From Anabaena lutea FACHB-196 (GTDB lineage Bacteria; Cyanobacteriota; Cyanobacteriia; Cyanobacteriales; Nostocaceae): 64,000 bases of DNA. The position numbers were made by a program, and so were the translations under genes. Shown here piece by piece: positions 24,489-34,009 of this stretch (position 1 is its first letter; every line of letters begins with the position of its first letter). The notes below the pieces were generated by a model. That model ran no database searches, was not told the origin of the DNA, and was given only the letters and a program-made list of their open reading frames with translations. The stretch spans positions 168,705 through 232,704 of the forward strand of contig NZ_JACJST010000007.1 of NCBI RefSeq assembly GCF_014698305.1, in the 5' to 3' direction.

Positions 24489-26639
24489 TTAGAGAACTGG
24501 ATTTATACTCAGCACTTGGCTACTACAGGAATGAACCAAAGGTAACAGAGGCCCTAACTGTTCCTGTCCATTCACAGCTAAATCACTGTGACACAAATAA
24601 ACTTTCTCTGAAACACGAGCTAGTAAATCTGCTATAATTCTTTTTAATCTTTGCTCTTCTGCTAATTGTTCGTCTGCTGCTGTCCAAGGTTCTCCCAACC
24701 TGTCGCGGAGGAATAAGGTAGCACCAAACAAAGTAGCTGCACCACCTTTAGCCCAGAGTGGTGAACCAGCATCTAGCCAAAAATGCCAGCGGTGAAATTT
24801 TCGACTAGCACGGTATTGAAATATAGTCGCTAATGTGACGGCTTTTCTCGCGCTACCAATGGGACGCACGGGGTAGGGATTGGCTGTGATTGTACCACGC
24901 CGCAGCAGTTGGATAAATTCGGTGATGGTGGTGGTGAGGGTTTGTTGAGTATGCAGTGAAAGTAAGATATTATCGGTTTGTCTTAATCTATTGTCTACTT
25001 CCCAGTAGTGTTGAGCAGTTTCTAGTAGTTCTCGTAATGCTGCTAGTGTTTCATAGGGGGGATTGTTATTTTTACACACAAAGTCTTGAATGGCTTTGTA
25101 TATCAGAAAAATAGGTGTCAAGGGAAGACGCTGTTGATGTTGCGATCGCTGTTGTTCTATCCACTGTAATATCTGATCATAGGCTGTACTTGCCCCATAG
25201 CCGATTCTATCCCAGCGTTCAAAACTCTTAATTGGTAGTAAATGGGGTGTGTTAGGGTGGGGAACAAAGCAAGCGTCTGCGATTAATCCAGCGCGTACAG
25301 GATCAATAAATTCTTGTTTCTCTCCGTTATCGATGTGACTTTGACTCAAGACAACTAACATCTCTGCAACTGCATCCCGGTCTACCAGTCTGCCCAAATC
25401 AGGATAAACTAAAGTTAGTAAGGTGAGTAATGCTCTGACAACTGGTGAACTAATGAGAGGACGTTGGTCATTAAGGCATTCTACCTGGATATTCTGCTTA
25501 GTTAATATTTCTATGAGAGTATAACGTGCGATCGCATCTAACCCTGGTGCAATTATGGCAATTTCTTCTGGTTCGACTTTAAGAGACTTAATCCCATCAA
25601 TTATTACTTCTGCTGTGTGACGCAACAATTGCGCGCGAGAAGCGGTTTGAATGGGTTGCACAGATGCACTTAAACTGAACATCGCCATTGGTTCTGTGAC
25701 TAATTCTACCATCGGTTTCACCAATGTAGCCGCCAAACTATCGGCTGGAGAACCAATTAAATTTTCTACCCGACAACGCTGTGCTAGTCTTTGCAAATAT
25801 TGAGGATCTGCACCCAATCCCCAGCGTATCGCACCATCTGGATTATAGCTAAAAGCGCCTACTGCACCGCCATCTAAGAGTAATTCAAAGAGGTGGTGAG
25901 CGATCGCTGGATAATCATCCACATCATCTGCTACAATTGCCTGATAACGATACCTGAGACGCTGCTGATAATCCCTATTAGTTAACAAATGTTGGCTGTA
26001 AAGTTCCGTTATCAGTCCATAAGTCAAGAATCCTCTTTCTAAACACCAATTACGCCAATTTAGCAGCAAAGATCCTAACAATTCTGGCTCTAAATTACCG
26101 CTATTCTCCTGTAAACCACTTTCTAAAATCTGGGTAATATCTTCACAACGTATACCACTGTAAGCACCCAATTGCCATAAATCCAAAATCCGTCTCACCA
26201 AACGATACTCATTTAATCCCGCACGTCGTACAGTTTCTGCTTCTAACTGAGAGCGCCAAAGTTTTGTTGCTAATTCCTGCTCAGTTTCTGGACGCAATCT
26301 CACTGGAAATTGTGCTTTAATCTGTAGTGATTCAATTAATAACGGCCAAAATAAAATTACTTCATCCTGAAAAAATCCCAAAGTTGTTTTAGCGCGAATT
26401 GGATATTTTCCTGAAGTTAACGTAATAATTATATCAGCCAATTCTCGGCGGTTATCATCATTGGCAGCTAAAACTAAAACTCCCGGCTCTGTTTGTCGGA
26501 GGGTTGAAGTTTTTTTAGTATAAAATGATTCTATATTTTGGTTGTCAATTTCTAGCCAATGACAAAACATCTCGGCTATACGAGTAGTTTTACCAGTGCG
26601 ACTAGTACCAACAATCCAAACAGAATCAGAAACCACCAA
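24489..26639 (-). CDS. UvrD-like helicase/AddB-like ATPase protein, 716 aa
   Basis: The product has Walker A GTSRTGKTTR near residue 11 and a Walker B-like stretch AIVADDVDDYP near residue 235. From about residue 330 to 450 the pattern fits an inactive or divergent SF1 second helicase domain (EEIAIIAPGLDAI, RPLISSPVVRALLTLL). Similar cyanobacterial proteins are annotated as recombinase or UvrD-like; a role in DNA repair, as in AddB-like proteins, is inferred only. The start is TTG at 26639 (or GTG at 26636); there is no ATG, but the Walker A is very near the start as in homologues. It is divergent from pxcA. Confidence 0.7.
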   Translation of the reverse strand: MVVSDSVWIVGTSRTGKTTRIAEMFCHWLEIDNQNIESFYTKKTSTLRQTEPGVLVLAANDDNRRELADIIITLTSGKYPIRAKTTLGFFQDEVILFWPLLIESLQIKAQFPVRLRPETEQELATKLWRSQLEAETVRRAGLNEYRLVRRILDLWQLGAYSGIRCEDITQILESGLQENSGNLEPELLGSLLLNWRNWCLERGFLTYGLITELYSQHLLTNRDYQQRLRYRYQAIVADDVDDYPAIAHHLFELLLDGGAVGAFSYNPDGAIRWGLGADPQYLQRLAQRCRVENLIGSPADSLAATLVKPMVELVTEPMAMFSLSASVQPIQTASRAQLLRHTAEVIIDGIKSLKVEPEEIAIIAPGLDAIARYTLIEILTKQNIQVECLNDQRPLISSPVVRALLTLLTLVYPDLGRLVDRDAVAEMLVVLSQSHIDNGEKQEFIDPVRAGLIADACFVPHPNTPHLLPIKSFERWDRIGYGASTAYDQILQWIEQQRSQHQQRLPLTPIFLIYKAIQDFVCKNNNPPYETLAALRELLETAQHYWEVDNRLRQTDNILLSLHTQQTLTTTITEFIQLLRRGTITANPYPVRPIGSARKAVTLATIFQYRASRKFHRWHFWLDAGSPLWAKGGAATLFGATLFLRDRLGEPWTAADEQLAEEQRLKRIIADLLARVSEKVYLCHSDLAVNGQEQLGPLLPLVHSCSSQVLSINPVL

Positions 26640-26723
26640 TAGACTCCTTATAAATTTGTTATTATACTTCGTGCATTAACTTAAGGTTAAGAATCAGCAA
26701 ACAATACTAGATGATCATCTACG

Positions 26724-28037
26724 ATGAGAAACTCTGTGTTTAGTCAAAAAATATACCCTTTTTTACTAAGTGCTTACAAATGGTATCTACAGACACCAGA
26801 ACGTTCTTTAGAGGAAGCCTATCAAACAGCATTAAAGATTAAGGAAATCGAAGACAAGCATTTTAATGGTAATAAAATAACCTCTGACTCTTCTGTATAC
26901 AGCAGTAGTGTCATGGATTATTTGGAAATAGAGTTGAAAAAATTATTAAAAAATGCGCGAATGCGGCTGACTGAGTTTAAAGCAAGTCGTTGGTTTTCTA
27001 ACGAATCTAAGAAAAAAGCAGCATTTAAAGCAGGTATTGAATATCCCAGCCCTGCTTCAGTTTTAGAAAAGCTAGAATTTATTGATATAGTAATTTCTAA
27101 GTATACAATCGATGATCAAGAAACAAACATTTCCAATTCAGCACCTCCATCTATAATAGTAGCAGATAATGCAGCTATTGTTCAATCAAGAAAACCAAAA
27201 TCATCATTTCAAAATAGCGAACCAAAATCAAAACGCAAAGCTGATACAACAGGGGTTTTACCTCGTTCAATTTTAACCACCATCAATCGTCTCCAAGCCG
27301 AATTAGATCCTAATTCCGAACAAGACGTAGTCAAAAATTTCCGTCAGACACAAAAAAGAACAATTATTTCGATTCGGTTTATCTTACTACTAATTATCAT
27401 ACCGCTTTTAACCCACCAATTAACAAAAGCTTTAGTAGTCGGACCATTAGTAGATAAATTTAGAAATTCGCCAACAGTGCAAGTATTTCTAAATTCAGAA
27501 ATGGAAGAAGAAGCACTAGAGAAAATCCAAAGATTTGAGGAAAGAATCAAGTTTAAAAATTTAATGAGTGATGCACCACCTATATCTTCCCAAGAAATAG
27601 AAAATCAGATGAGAGAGAAAGCCCAAGAGGTAGCAGAGGAATTTAGTGCTGAAAGTTCCAATGCGATTAAAAATGTATTTGCCGATATTTTCTCTGTAGG
27701 TGCTTTTATCTGGCTGTTAATTATTAGTAAGTCTTCTATTGCCGTCCTCAAAGATTTCTTTGATCATGTAGTATATGGATTGAGTGATAGCGCCAAGGCA
27801 TTTATTATAATTTTGTTTACTGATGTATTTGTCGGATTCCACTCTCCTCACGGTTGGGAAGTACTTCTAGAAGGAATATCACGCCATTGGGGATTACCTG
27901 CAAATCGGGATTTTATCTTTTTATTCATTGCTACATTTCCAGTAATTTTAGATACTATATTCAAGTACTGGATTTTCCGGTACTTGAATCGAATCTCACC
28001 TTCGGCAGTTGCGACATATCACAATATGAATGAATAA
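26724..28037 (+). CDS. pxcA: Proton extrusion protein PxcA (CemA family)
   Basis: PxcA/CotA is an inner-envelope protein that promotes light-dependent proton extrusion and inorganic carbon uptake; the chloroplast homologue is CemA. The 437-aa product has a soluble N-terminal half (residues 1-210, ERSLEEAYQTALKIKEIE) and four C-terminal membrane spans, with the ending FKYWIFRYLNRISPSAVATYHNMNE that is conserved in the family. Length is normal for cyanobacteria. It is divergent from the helicase-like gene with an 84-nt gap. Confidence 0.95.
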   Translation: MRNSVFSQKIYPFLLSAYKWYLQTPERSLEEAYQTALKIKEIEDKHFNGNKITSDSSVYSSSVMDYLEIELKKLLKNARMRLTEFKASRWFSNESKKKAAFKAGIEYPSPASVLEKLEFIDIVISKYTIDDQETNISNSAPPSIIVADNAAIVQSRKPKSSFQNSEPKSKRKADTTGVLPRSILTTINRLQAELDPNSEQDVVKNFRQTQKRTIISIRFILLLIIIPLLTHQLTKALVVGPLVDKFRNSPTVQVFLNSEMEEEALEKIQRFEERIKFKNLMSDAPPISSQEIENQMREKAQEVAEEFSAESSNAIKNVFADIFSVGAFIWLLIISKSSIAVLKDFFDHVVYGLSDSAKAFIIILFTDVFVGFHSPHGWEVLLEGISRHWGLPANRDFIFLFIATFPVILDTIFKYWIFRYLNRISPSAVATYHNMNE

Positions 28038-28207
28038 AATGAATTAGGGACTAGTACCGCTTGCTCGGAATTAAAAATTAACAATTAAAAATTAAAAAAG
28101 TAGATTAAACAGGCTTTTTCAGTATTTTTAATGGTTGCTTAACTTACGCCGTGTTGTACTAGTGATGGTAAATTCAATAAATATGTATTTATTGCAATTC
28201 TAATTCA

Positions 28208-28278
28208 AGTGAGGTACACCGAAGAAAGATTTAACCGCAGATGGACGCAGATAAACACAGATAATTTTGTACTTCATT
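28208..28278 (+). repeat. Interspersed repeat, CGCAGATGGACGCAG type
   Basis: Contains GTGAGGTAC at 28209, ACGCAG-type units and the end ATAATTTTGTACTTCATT. The reverse complement of 36687-36755 has the same order (with one extra 10-bp GATGGACGCA unit). This is a short dispersed element, not a gene. The rest of 28038-28315 is AT-rich; no open frame is evident. Confidence 0.6.
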
Positions 28279-28315
28279 AGATGAAGAAACGCTATATAAT
28301 AATATCATTTGATTT

Positions 28316-29608
28316 ATGAAAAAAATCCTGAACACTACGATCAGCTTACCTATTTTTTTAGGTGCTTTTCTGATGCCTCTAGAACCGATTAAATATCAAC
28401 AACAACAAATTACAAATCAACAAATCATTTCACCAGAATGTCTGGTTAAAAAATGGGAATTACCAGATGAGTTAAAAAGCAAAAATGAAAAGAAATTACC
28501 TGTTCTCATCTCCAGAGTTCCAGTTACCTGTTGTGAAAATGATGCTTCTTGTTTAGATGAGAGGATTTATGGTGGGGATAATGAAAAAATAGCAGATAAA
28601 AAAGCGCTGTTAACAGCCATCGACCAAAGTTTAAAATATTTGCAAACTCGTGGTGCTGAAGTTGCTTATAAAAAATATAAAATCCCGGAAATTACCAAGG
28701 AACGTGTTGACAAAAGTTTGCGAAGATTCCGGGAATTGCTATTATCAACTAATTCCTCCAAAGAACTGCACAAAGCTATTGAAAAAGAATTTGTCTTTTA
28801 TCAATCTTTGGGTAAAGATACCAAAGGTACAGTTTTGTTTACTGCTTATTATGAACCACTATATTTAGCCAGTCGCAAACCGACAAAAGAGTTTCGTTAC
28901 CCTGCTTATCGCTATCCTGCTGATTTAGCATCTTGGACTAAACCCCATCCCACCCGGTTAGAATTAGAAGGTGCAGATGGCTTACAAGGTGCAAAAGGTA
29001 AATTAAAGGGTTTAGAATTATTTTGGTTCCGCGATCGCTTGGAACCTTATATAATTCAAATTCAAGGTTCAGCACGACTAAAATTAACAGATGGAACACA
29101 AACAACCATCGGTTATGCAGGTAACACCGCTTATAACTATAAAAGTTTGGGACGCTTATTAGTAGAGGATGGTAAATTCCCTTTAGAAGGTTTAACCATG
29201 CCCATAATTCTTGACTATTTCCAAAAATATCCCCAAGATTTAAATATTTATATTCCCCGCGATCGCAGTTTTGTGTTTTTCCGAGAAACCAACGGTAAGC
29301 CAGCACAGGGTTCTATAAGTGTACCACTCACACCAGAACGTTCCATCGCTACAGATAAATCTTTAATGCCTCCCGGTGCTTTAGCATTAATTCGCGCACC
29401 TTTTCCCTTTCCTAATCAAAACGGTGAATTAGAACATCGTACAGTTAGCCGTTATGTATTAGATCAAGATACAGGAGGAGCAATTAAAGGCGCTGGGAGA
29501 GTAGACTACTTCCTAGGTACAGGTGAAATAGCAGGAGATCGAGCAGGTGTCACAGTCAGTAATGGACAACTATTCTATTTGCTACTCAAACCTAAAAATA
29601 ATTCGTAA
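28316..29608 (+). CDS. MltA-type membrane-bound lytic murein transglycosylase
   Basis: Cleaves the glycan strand of peptidoglycan to 1,6-anhydro products. The 430-aa product has an N-terminal hydrophobic export signal, then the MltA domain beginning FTAYYEPLYLASRKPTKEFRYPAYR (residues about 185-210). The middle has RLELEGADGLQGAKGKLKGLELFWFRDRLEPYIIQIQGSA. The C-terminal 3D domain carries VSRYVLDQDTGGAIKGAGRVDYFLGTG with the catalytic-type Asp residues. Its ATG is at 28316. It is convergent with the deacetylase gene; they share heptamer repeats (TAATTCG) at 29601-29625. No lipobox is apparent. Confidence 0.93.
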   Translation: MKKILNTTISLPIFLGAFLMPLEPIKYQQQQITNQQIISPECLVKKWELPDELKSKNEKKLPVLISRVPVTCCENDASCLDERIYGGDNEKIADKKALLTAIDQSLKYLQTRGAEVAYKKYKIPEITKERVDKSLRRFRELLLSTNSSKELHKAIEKEFVFYQSLGKDTKGTVLFTAYYEPLYLASRKPTKEFRYPAYRYPADLASWTKPHPTRLELEGADGLQGAKGKLKGLELFWFRDRLEPYIIQIQGSARLKLTDGTQTTIGYAGNTAYNYKSLGRLLVEDGKFPLEGLTMPIILDYFQKYPQDLNIYIPRDRSFVFFRETNGKPAQGSISVPLTPERSIATDKSLMPPGALALIRAPFPFPNQNGELEHRTVSRYVLDQDTGGAIKGAGRVDYFLGTGEIAGDRAGVTVSNGQLFYLLLKPKNNS

Positions 29609-29625
29609 TTCGTAATTCGTAATTT

Positions 29626-30309
29626 TTAATTCCCCAGAGAGGTTAACTGATTCCATAAACTATCAACAGTTACAAATTCATAACCTTGTTGTAATAATTG
29701 CGGAATCAAAATTTCGAGAGTAGCAGCAACATCTTGTCCACCAAAAACACCATCATGTAAAACAATTAAAGAACCATTTCTCACCTGTTGCAAAATTCGC
29801 TGCACTACAACATTAACACCCGGACGTACCCAATCTTCCGGTACAACACTCCACATCACAGGACGATAATTCCACTGTTGAAATAACTTTAAAGTTGCAG
29901 GTGTAAAAAACCCATTTGGAGGACGGACATCTCGCAATAATTCAGGTTTTAAATCACAAGCATTGTCAATAGCAACTTGGGTTTTTTCTAAACTCTGCTT
30001 TAATTCAGTTGGGGAAAGCAGAGGAAAAGAATGATGTTCATAACCATGCAAACCTATCCAATGTCCCCCATCTTTAACTGCTTTAGCAATATGTGGTGAA
30101 CGGTTGACACAAACACCTAACCAGAAAAAACTAGCTGTAATTTTGTAACGATTTAAAACTGCTAACACTTGAGGTGTGTATTGGGGATGAGGTCCATCAT
30201 CAAATGTGAGAGCGATATTTTTTTTATTACCATCTCCACCCCAAAGACAGTTAGGAAAACTCGGTTGGAGAATACGGTAAACAAGTGGGAACAGAGGTGC
30301 AAACTGCAT
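29626..30309 (-). CDS. Polysaccharide deacetylase (NodB domain, CE4)
   Basis: A 227-aa NodB-type deacetylase. Motif 1 is TFDDGPHPQYT (general base and first metal-ligand Asp), motif 2 has HGYEHHSF (metal His residues, H...H), motif 3 is DVRPPNGFF, followed by the C-terminal LHDG motif IVLHDGVFG. These residues support an active N-acetyl deacetylase acting on peptidoglycan or another polysaccharide. I chose the ATG at 30309 (MQFAPLFPLVYR); a longer frame begins 10 codons upstream. It is convergent with the murein transglycosylase gene. Confidence 0.92.
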   Translation of the reverse strand: MQFAPLFPLVYRILQPSFPNCLWGGDGNKKNIALTFDDGPHPQYTPQVLAVLNRYKITASFFWLGVCVNRSPHIAKAVKDGGHWIGLHGYEHHSFPLLSPTELKQSLEKTQVAIDNACDLKPELLRDVRPPNGFFTPATLKLFQQWNYRPVMWSVVPEDWVRPGVNVVVQRILQQVRNGSLIVLHDGVFGGQDVAATLEILIPQLLQQGYEFVTVDSLWNQLTSLGN

Positions 30310-30738
30310 TTTAGGTCTTAAGTAAGTTAGCTTCCACACCCGCCCGGAACTTAAGTTCCGGTCTAATAGCTAAAGTCTACTGAAGTAGACTAAAAATTTT
30401 TTGGGATATTTATATTTATAGGACTTACGCAAAAACCTCTCAAACTCTTATTTCTCTGTGTCGCGCCAGTTGCTACAGCGGGGGGAACCTCAAAAAATAA
30501 ATTACCCAAAAATCGTAGGGTGGGTTAGGACGGTAGACGGTAGTCCGTAACCCACCATAAAATTAGGGGATTTTTTTATTTGGAAGTCCCTAAGTCGGGA
30601 AACCCTTCCTGTGCAACTGTCTTCCGATTTGAAAAATGATAGTGAGAGTTGTAACAAAAACTGTAACAAGAATATTATTTCCCCTAACTTTCGACTACAT
30701 TAATGACAAATAACAGGGTAATCCCTGAGTGAAGGGTA
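30310..30738. other. Intergenic region with short palindromes only
   Basis: Contains AGTCTACT/AGTAGACT at 30373-30390, a repeat-like GGTAGACGGTAGTCC stretch with CGTAACCCACC at about 30515-30555, and a CTACAGCGGGGGGAACC segment at 30473-30489 resembling the inner insertion of the MITE-like element. No gene is seen. The promoter of the RnfD-like gene must lie near its right end. Confidence 0.5.
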
Positions 30739-31587
30739 ATGTTCAAAGATACTCGAGACTATCAAATTCTCTTTCTCAGCCTGTTCCTCATGTTAGGAAT
30801 TGGGACAAGAGACTGGACACTACGTCCTGAATTGATTGTAATAGCGATCGCAACTTGTCTGTTAACCCAATGGATATGGTCATTGGTAATTAGTCCAGAA
30901 CCAACTCACATCAAACCAACGTTCAATCTCCGCAGTTCCTTAATTACCTCTTTAGGACTGAGTTTACTGCTACGGGCTGACCATTGGACAACGATGGTTT
31001 TAGCCGCAGCAATGGCTATTTCTAGCAAATTTATCTTCAAAATTGGCGATAAGCATTTCTTCAACCCTGCCAATTTTGGCATTATTACCGTCTTATCACT
31101 AACCTCTGATGCTTGGGTTTCCCCCGGACAGTGGGGTGAAGAATGGTGGTATGGGCTGTTATTCGCTGGAACTGGGGGACTGGTTCTACAACGTGTTGGT
31201 CGTTGGGATACCACAGCCGCTTTTTTAGGTGCTTACTCCTTACTGGAAGCAGTACGTAATATTTGGCTAGGTTGGACTTGGGATGTTTACTTACATCGCT
31301 TGATGAGTGGGTCATTAATATTATTTGCCTTATTTATGGTGACAGATCCTCGGTCAATTCCCAATAGCCGCATAGGGCGGATTATTTGGGCTGTGTGTAT
31401 TGCCATAATCACCTTTATTCTGCGGAATTATTTCTTTCTTTCTACTGCCGTTTTTTGGGCTTTATTTGCCTTAGCACCCTTGACTATTCTCTTGGATACT
31501 ATCTTGTTTGCACCCAGATTTTCTTGGCAGAAGGAAGCAGAAGTACAGGAAGAAAATCCCCAATTACAAATTAGTCAGGTTTTATAA
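30739..31587 (+). CDS. RnfD/NqrB-family membrane protein
   Basis: The 282-aa protein has about eight predicted membrane segments and the RnfD/NqrB-like stretch KHFFNPANFGIITVLSLTSDAWVSPGQWG (residues about 103-130), including the conserved FNPAN. In true Rnf/Nqr complexes this subunit carries covalent FMN; I see no clear SGATxxT-type flavin site, so the redox function is not assured. No other rnf/nqr genes are nearby. It is followed after 2 nt by a DUF2330 gene, which suggests a two-gene operon with linked function. Confidence 0.85.
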   Translation: MFKDTRDYQILFLSLFLMLGIGTRDWTLRPELIVIAIATCLLTQWIWSLVISPEPTHIKPTFNLRSSLITSLGLSLLLRADHWTTMVLAAAMAISSKFIFKIGDKHFFNPANFGIITVLSLTSDAWVSPGQWGEEWWYGLLFAGTGGLVLQRVGRWDTTAAFLGAYSLLEAVRNIWLGWTWDVYLHRLMSGSLILFALFMVTDPRSIPNSRIGRIIWAVCIAIITFILRNYFFLSTAVFWALFALAPLTILLDTILFAPRFSWQKEAEVQEENPQLQISQVL

Positions 31588-31589
31588 AA

Positions 31590-32966
31590 ATGAAAAAATT
31601 TAGATTATTTATCCCCTTATTAATAGCACTTGTCGCAGTGCTATTTTTTGCACCAGCAGCTTGGGCTTTTTGCGGTTTTTATGTTGCCAAAGCTGATGCC
31701 AAATTATATAACAAAGCTTCTCAAGTTGTAATTGCGCGAGAAGGAGATAAAACAGTTTTAACAATGGCCAATGACTTTCAAGGTGAAGTGAAAGACTTTG
31801 CTGTAGTTATACCAGTGCCAACGGTGATTAAAAAAGAGCAAGTGCGCGTTGCTGAACCTAAAATTATCGAACGATTAGATGCTTTTAGCGCCCCAAGATT
31901 AGTAGAATATTTTGATTCTGACCCCTGCGCCCCAATTTCCAAAATGGCTGATATGCCAGCACCACAATCCGCAGGAGCAACTAGAAACGCACAGGAAAGT
32001 AGGAGAAGAGATAACAGTTTAGGTGTGACAGTTGAGGCGCGTTTCAATGTTGGTGAATACGATATTGTCATCCTCAGTGCTAAAGAATCTGGTGGACTAG
32101 AAACTTGGCTTAACCGCAATGGCTACAAAATTCCCAGAGGGGCAAAAGAACTACTAAAACCCTATATTCGTTCTTCAATGAAATTCTTTGTTGCTAAAGT
32201 CAACTTAGATAAATTTGAAGAATCTGGTTATCAATTACTCAGACCTCTGCAAATCTCCTACCAATCATCTAAGTTTATGTTGCCCATTCGCTTGGGTATG
32301 ATTAATGCTACCACAGAGCAAGATTTGATTGTTTATATTCTCTCGCCGAAAGGACAAGCAGAAGTTACCAATTATCGAACAGTTAAAGTTCCTTCTAACG
32401 TTAATATTCCTGTTTTTGTCAAAAATGAATTTGGCGACTTTTATAAATCCATGTTTCAAACTTCTTACACTAAAGAAGATAAAAAAGTTGCTTTTCTAGA
32501 ATATGCTTGGAATATGAGTAGTTGCGATCCTTGTTCTGCTGATCCTCTCAACTCCGAAGAACTCAAGCAAGCTGGTGTGTTTTGGTTAGATAATAATCCT
32601 GATTTCAATGGCATAACACAGCCAAGATTTGGTCGTCCCTTCCCCACAAGTAATGTTTTTATTACTCGTTTGCACGTCCGCTACACTCGCAATAAGTTTC
32701 CTGAAGATTTGATGTTTCAAGCAACTTCTAATCAAGAATCTTTCCAAGGACGTTATATTTTACAACATCCCTATACAGGTAATTTACAATGTTCTGCGGG
32801 TAGGGAATACAAACGGTCTTTATCTGGGCGTTTTGAACAAGAAGCTCAAACTCTTGCTAAGTTAACTAATTGGCAGATTCAAAATATTCGTCAAAAAATG
32901 AAGTTTAATGTAGGAATTCAGACTACTTCTTGGTGGGAAAATCTGTTAACTTGGCTAGGATTATAG
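31590..32966 (+). CDS. DUF2330 domain exported protein
   Basis: The 458-aa product has a Sec signal peptide (to about residue 26, AWA|FCGFYV) and the DUF2330 start FCGFYVAKADAKLYNKASQVVIA. It is periplasmic or attached by its C-terminus, with no lipobox. Conserved cysteines include SSCDPCSADPLN (near residue 312) and DPCAPIS (near 112), which could bind a metal or form disulphides. It is linked to the RnfD-like membrane gene (2-nt gap), suggesting that the two work together. The biochemical role of DUF2330 is unknown. Confidence 0.9.
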   Translation: MKKFRLFIPLLIALVAVLFFAPAAWAFCGFYVAKADAKLYNKASQVVIAREGDKTVLTMANDFQGEVKDFAVVIPVPTVIKKEQVRVAEPKIIERLDAFSAPRLVEYFDSDPCAPISKMADMPAPQSAGATRNAQESRRRDNSLGVTVEARFNVGEYDIVILSAKESGGLETWLNRNGYKIPRGAKELLKPYIRSSMKFFVAKVNLDKFEESGYQLLRPLQISYQSSKFMLPIRLGMINATTEQDLIVYILSPKGQAEVTNYRTVKVPSNVNIPVFVKNEFGDFYKSMFQTSYTKEDKKVAFLEYAWNMSSCDPCSADPLNSEELKQAGVFWLDNNPDFNGITQPRFGRPFPTSNVFITRLHVRYTRNKFPEDLMFQATSNQESFQGRYILQHPYTGNLQCSAGREYKRSLSGRFEQEAQTLAKLTNWQIQNIRQKMKFNVGIQTTSWWENLLTWLGL

Positions 32967-32969
32967 ATA

Positions 32970-33058
32970 CTAAAAACGGTTGAAAACTTTACTTTTAAAC
33001 GCAGCGGTTCGCTGAGGTAAACGCAAAGTGACGCAGAGTTTTTATTGAAGTTTTCACA
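32970..33058 (+). mobile_element. MITE-like element, copy 3 (short, right end lost)
   Basis: Starts with CTAAAAACGG as the full copies at 12082 and 17784. It then continues through the same bases but without the two palindromic modules: GCAGC runs straight into GGTTCGCTGAGGTAAACGC and then AAAGTGACGCAGAG. Homology stops at TTTTCAC (33057), so the right terminus is missing. Beyond it, 33168-33188 is one end of the GAGGATGT-ended element. The rest of 33059-33244 shows no gene. Confidence 0.75.
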
Positions 33059-33244
33059 GTATCAAAATGACTTTTTCTCCCCCTAAGCAGTTATGGTGGT
33101 TCTCGGTTGAGTGAAATACAAGAACCCCACCCCCAACCCCCTCCCTGCTGTTTCGTGGAGGGGACTAAGAGGATGTTTTAAAAGTTTTGGGCGAATATAA
33201 TAGAGCCTACGGCTCCCGTTAGGGATACGCTACTACTTATTGAT

Positions 33245-33907
33245 TTAAGCTACGAGATTTTGCAATTTTGCTACCATTTCCGCACGTGCTGATACCCCCA
33301 ATTTGCGGAACATTCTTTTCAATGCTTGCTTAACAGAATTTTGGGTAATCCATAATTTAGTGGCAATTTCTGCATTAGTTAAACCTTGGGCTACCAATTC
33401 AGCAATTTCTAATTCCCTTGGTGTGAGAGGACTGGGGACAGTAGAGGGGAAAGTTTTTGGTTTTGCCCGTAGTGTGGCTAGTTTGCTTGATAAATGAATA
33501 CATAAGGCACTAAGGTCAGCTAAATCATTACTATTAAAAGGTGGACTGCCTTGGTCACGGGCAAAATTCAACGTTCCTACCAAATGACCATCGGACACTA
33601 TTGGCCCAGTCATCACATGGTCATGACGGGTGCAAAAATGCTTCCAATCACTGGGAGATAAGATTAATTGCTCATGGGTAGGGGCGTGACGTTCTACCAC
33701 ATATTGACCAACAGGATTGCTTTCTAAACAAGCTGCGGGCATTTCTGGAAAGTCTATTTTGGTTGGGGAATCGTCATCGAGGAAAGAAATACCCCAATGT
33801 TGCACTCCAAAATGGTCGCCAATGGTATCCATCAGAGCCTGTTTTAATTCTTGCTCATTTTGGACATTAGCGATCGCTTGAAAAATGGCGTGGAGAGTTT
33901 TAGCCAT
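33245..33907 (-). CDS. GAF-LuxR transcription regulator
   Basis: A 220-aa regulator from the ATG at 33907. Residues about 10-135 resemble a GAF-type sensor domain (IGDHFGVQHWGISFLDDDS). Residues about 155-220 form a LuxR/FixJ HTH, with TPRELEIAELVAQGLTNAEIATKLWITQNSVKQALKRMFRKLG. It is widespread in filamentous cyanobacteria. The divergent neighbour (34010) encodes a DUF3386 protein; the 102-nt region between could hold both promoters. No phospho-acceptor receiver domain is present. Confidence 0.88.
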   Translation of the reverse strand: MAKTLHAIFQAIANVQNEQELKQALMDTIGDHFGVQHWGISFLDDDSPTKIDFPEMPAACLESNPVGQYVVERHAPTHEQLILSPSDWKHFCTRHDHVMTGPIVSDGHLVGTLNFARDQGSPPFNSNDLADLSALCIHLSSKLATLRAKPKTFPSTVPSPLTPRELEIAELVAQGLTNAEIATKLWITQNSVKQALKRMFRKLGVSARAEMVAKLQNLVA

Positions 33908-34009
33908 AAGAGTACCCACTTGGGGACTATGCGAACCTCAATCATTATCTCTATGCTAATACCAGCAACATTAAAACGCTATTATTACTGGTGGCGATAG
34001 GAGAAGCAC

